This document shows, one piece after another, positions 61,491 through 64,000 of a DNA stretch of 64,000 nucleotides; the first letter of the stretch is position 1; each line of letters begins with the position of its first letter. The DNA is from VYFG01 sp965213885. Lineage in GTDB: Bacteria; Pseudomonadota; Gammaproteobacteria; Arenicellales; Poriferihabitantaceae. A model generated the notes under the pieces. The model saw only the letters and a list, made by a program, of their open reading frames with translations, had not been told where the DNA came from and did no database searches. A program made the position numbers and the translations under genes. The DNA lies in assembly GCA_965213885.1 (NCBI GenBank), contig OZ243919.1, positions 1,736,001 to 1,800,000 of the forward strand, read 5' to 3'.

Positions 61491-61576
61491 CCGCGTCATC
61501 GACCGGATTCAGCGGGGTCCTCCCAGGCCAGCCGCAACACCCCTCCCCGGACGCCTGCCCGACACAGCGGAAGAGA

Positions 61577-62824
61577 TCATTCCGGTGGGTCGGTTTTTCC
61601 TCCCAGCACCCCCGCCTCGCCCAATCGCTCAAGCTCCCCGCTGTCCAGTCCGAGCAGCTCCCTCAGCACCCGCCCGGTATCCTCCCCGAGAAGCGGCGCG
61701 GCCCGGCGGTAGGTTGCCGGGGTCCGGGAGAAGTTCAGCGGATTGGCCACGCCCGCGACGGTGCCCGACAGGGAATGGTCCAGCTCGATCCGCATGCCCC
61801 TGGCCTCGACCTGGGGCATGGCGAATGTCTGTGCGATATTGTTGATGGCCGAGGCCGGCACTCCTTCCCGGGGCAGACGTTCCAGCCAGTAGGCGCTCGG
61901 GCGCTTTTCGAACTCCCGCTCAAGCTCACCCTCGAGGGCCACGCGATGCCGGTTACGGTCCGGGTTGGTCGAGAAGCGCGTGTCCTCGGCCAGTTCGGGC
62001 CGCCCGAGAAAATGGCACAGGCTGGCGAACTGCGTGTCATTGCCCACGGCGATGATGATGCTCCCGTCCGCGGTGCGGAAGGGCTGGTAGGGGGCGAGGC
62101 TGGGGTGCCACTTGCCGGTCAGTCCCGGCAGCACGCCACCGGTCAGATAACTGGACGCCTGGTTTGCCAGCCACCCCACCAGCGTATCGAGCAGCGCCAG
62201 GTCAATGTACTGCCCTTCCCCGGTGCGGTCCCGATGATGCAGCGCCGCGAGAATGCCGATGGTCGCATACAGGCCGGTGGTGATGTCGGAGACTGCGATG
62301 CCGACCCGCTGGGGCCCGCCCCCGGGTGCATCCTCCGGCTGGCCGGTGATGCTCATGAGTCCGCCGAGCCCCTGGATCAGGTAGTCGTATCCCGGCTGGT
62401 CCGCCATGGGCCCGGTCTGCCCGAAGCCGGTGATGGAAACGTAGATCAACCCCGGATGCTCCCGGCGGAGCGTCTCCTGGTCGAGCCCGTACTTGGCGAG
62501 TCCGCCGACCTTGAAATTCTCGATGAAGATGTCGCTCTTCCGTACAAGCTGCCGGAGCAGGTGCTGGCCCTCCGGCATTTGTATGTTGAGGGCCAGCGAG
62601 GCCTTGTTGCGGTTGGCCGACAGGTAGTAGGAGGACTCCCCCGTGGGGTTGCCCCCGGTGTCCCGGAGCCAGGGGGGACCCCACTGGCGGGTGTCGTCCC
62701 CGCGTGCCGGGTGCTCCACCTTGATGACCTCGGCACCCAGGTCGCCCAGTATCTGGGTGCACCAGGGACCGGCGAGAATCCGGGACAGGTCGATGACCCG
62801 GATTCCTTCCAGCGGCCCTGCCAT
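61577..62824 (-). CDS. Family III CoA-transferase (CaiB/BaiF)
   Basis: A 415-residue CoA-transferase beginning MAGPLEGIRVIDLSRILAGP at 62824; the frame is open upstream to 62893 without homology. Typical segments are LGDLGAEVIKVEHPARGDDT, YYLSANRNKASLALN and GYDYLIQGLGGLMSITGQPED (catalytic Asp region). It moves CoA between carboxylic acids; the substrates are unknown. It follows the thiolase on the same strand with a gap of about 25 bp. Confidence 0.9.
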   Translation of the reverse strand: MAGPLEGIRVIDLSRILAGPWCTQILGDLGAEVIKVEHPARGDDTRQWGPPWLRDTGGNPTGESSYYLSANRNKASLALNIQMPEGQHLLRQLVRKSDIFIENFKVGGLAKYGLDQETLRREHPGLIYVSITGFGQTGPMADQPGYDYLIQGLGGLMSITGQPEDAPGGGPQRVGIAVSDITTGLYATIGILAALHHRDRTGEGQYIDLALLDTLVGWLANQASSYLTGGVLPGLTGKWHPSLAPYQPFRTADGSIIIAVGNDTQFASLCHFLGRPELAEDTRFSTNPDRNRHRVALEGELEREFEKRPSAYWLERLPREGVPASAINNIAQTFAMPQVEARGMRIELDHSLSGTVAGVANPLNFSRTPATYRRAAPLLGEDTGRVLRELLGLDSGELERLGEAGVLGGKTDPPE

Positions 62825-62849
62825 GTCCGGGATGCGGATTGCTTCCCGG

Positions 62850-64000
62850 CTAGACGCGCTCGAACAATGCGGCGATACCCTGGCCACCGCCAATGCACAT
62901 GGTCACGACTGCCAGCCGTCCGCCGGTACGTTCGAGTTCGGAGATTGCCTTGACCGTGATGATGGCCCCGGTGGCGCCGATGGGATGTCCCAGGGCGATG
63001 CCGCTGCCGTTGGGGTTCAGTTTCTCATCCGGCAGGCCAAGATCACGGGCCACCGCGATGGCCTGGGCGGCGAACGCCTCGTTGACCTCCCAGACGTCGA
63101 TGTCCCCGACCGAGTAGTCGGTGTTCTCCAGCAGGTTCCGTACCGCCGGGACCGGGCCGATGCCCATGTACTTCGGCTCCACGCCGGCAAAGGCGTACTT
63201 GAGCAGTTTCGCCCGCGGCTTGATGCCACTGGCCTCCACGGCCTCGCCGGACATCAGCACCACGGCGGCGGCGCCGTCGTTGATGCCGGACGCGTTGCCC
63301 GGAGTCACGGAGCCGTCCTTCTTGAACACGGTGCGAAGCTTCGCCATATCCCCCGGGGACAAGTTGAATCGCACGTGCTCGTCCTGCTCGAACACCGTGG
63401 TGCCTTTGCGGGACTTGAGTTCGAGCGGCAGGATCTGGTCCTTGAAATGACCGTTTTCGATGGCGTTCTGGGCGCGCTGGTGGCTGGACAGCGCCAGGGC
63501 GTCCTGATCCTCCCGCGTGACGTCCCATTTCTCGGCGACGTTCTCCGCGGTAATGCCCATGTGGCAGAGTTCAATGGGGCAGTTCAGGGCCGCCACCATC
63601 ATGTCCACCAGTTTCGCGTCACCCATCCGGTTGCCGAAACGGGCGCCTTCCGCGACATAGCCCGCGCGGCTCATGGATTCCGTGCCGCCGCCCACCGCGG
63701 TATCGCAGATCCCCAACTGGATCTGCTGGGACGCGGTGACGATGGCCTGCAGCCCGCTGCCACAGAGCCGGTTGACGGTGACCGCAGGGGTTTCATGGGA
63801 CAGTCCGCCTCCCAGTGCCGCCACCCGCGAGATGTACATGTCCTGGGCCTCGGTATGGATCACGTTGCCGATGGCGCAGTGGCCGACGGATTCCGGCGCG
63901 ATACCGGCCCTGGACACGGCTTCGCGCACCACCGCGGCGGCAAGATCCCCCGGGCGCTGGTCCTTGAGGCTGCCACCGTAGTCGCCAACAGCGGTGCGTA
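62850..64000 (-). CDS. Thiolase (acetyl-CoA C-acyltransferase), 5' end outside the window
   Basis: The gene continues past the window; the visible frame begins RTAVGDYGGSLKDQRPGDLA, so only about ten N-terminal residues are missing. Active-site Cys in RLCGSGLQAIVTA, His in GHPIGATGAIITV, and the second Cys in CIGGGQGIAALFERV are present. It resembles BktB-type beta-ketothiolases. With the CoA-transferase it forms a small acyl-CoA unit. Confidence 0.9.
   Translation of the reverse strand, partial: RTAVGDYGGSLKDQRPGDLAAAVVREAVSRAGIAPESVGHCAIGNVIHTEAQDMYISRVAALGGGLSHETPAVTVNRLCGSGLQAIVTASQQIQLGICDTAVGGGTESMSRAGYVAEGARFGNRMGDAKLVDMMVAALNCPIELCHMGITAENVAEKWDVTREDQDALALSSHQRAQNAIENGHFKDQILPLELKSRKGTTVFEQDEHVRFNLSPGDMAKLRTVFKKDGSVTPGNASGINDGAAAVVLMSGEAVEASGIKPRAKLLKYAFAGVEPKYMGIGPVPAVRNLLENTDYSVGDIDVWEVNEAFAAQAIAVARDLGLPDEKLNPNGSGIALGHPIGATGAIITVKAISELERTGGRLAVVTMCIGGGQGIAALFERV

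Noticed and set aside
1..64000. tRNA or rRNA genes, riboswitches
   Set aside because: None recognised by eye in the gaps between genes; a covariance-model scan would be needed to exclude small RNAs.

Overview
The window is high-GC DNA from a gammaproteobacterium. The best taxonomic signal is gene order. The run tonB-algH-ruvX-pyrR-pyrB-pyrC' stands divergent to a Pil/Chp (type IV pilus chemosensory) cluster, the arrangement known from Pseudomonas and relatives. Catabolism of methylated amines, polyamines and N-acyl compounds is prominent, and there are many fragments of defence genes. I could not identify a species, and no rRNA, tRNA or CRISPR array is visible.

Region 1 (1-2130) is a graveyard: the end of a DUF3427 helicase, a phosphoribosyltransferase domain fused to a decayed csb2 (type I-G/I-U CRISPR) remnant, and no intact neighbour. 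Region 2 (2255-8082) holds fba, pgk and tkt, a terminator, then an inositol monophosphatase-family gene and a CheW-like gene. Region 3 (8079-15484) is the Pil/Chp cluster: chpC-like, chpA, a pilJ broken by three frameshifts, and pilI. Where gshB, pilG and pilH are expected (15485-17418) there is a scar made of a truncated IS4-type transposase joined to an hsdR fragment. Region 4 (17419-26028) is tonB, algH, ruvX, pyrR, pyrB, an inactive dihydroorotase-like pyrC', an HtrA/MucD protease, cysE, a DUF924 gene and a small membrane J-protein.

Region 5 (26172-31524) has an agmatinase-like gene, a HigBA-type toxin-antitoxin pair, a second csb2 remnant, a periplasmic transpeptidase that seems to start at CTG, thyA and folA. 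Region 6 (31634-50000) is amine metabolism: two flavoproteins of the trimethylamine dehydrogenase type, a LysR regulator, a PotABCD-type polyamine ABC transporter, an HpaB-family monooxygenase divergent from an unusual flavin reductase fused to a LysR-type effector domain, an AlkB-family gene behind a perfect 32-bp palindrome, a ProC-like reductase, a B12-binding mutase-like protein and an ArgE-like deacylase. An AbiEii toxin remnant lies at 34060-34535.

Region 7 (50219-55593) is a large autotransporter with Calx-beta repeats. Its translated 5' end carries 22 perfect copies of a 5-bp repeat, an arrangement expected to give phase variation. Region 8 (55624-64000) has a beta-hydroxyacid dehydrogenase, a head-to-head pair of paralogous phosphoribosyltransferases 16 bp apart, an operon running on from the second one (amidase, acetylpolyamine amidohydrolase, class III aminotransferase), then a CoA-transferase and a thiolase cut by the window end.

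The most interesting items are the phase-variable autotransporter, the flavin reductase-LysR effector fusion beside its HpaB partner, the decay of the Pil/Chp system around an IS/hsdR scar, the two independently decayed csb2 remnants, and the PRTase-amidase-deacetylase-aminotransferase operon.
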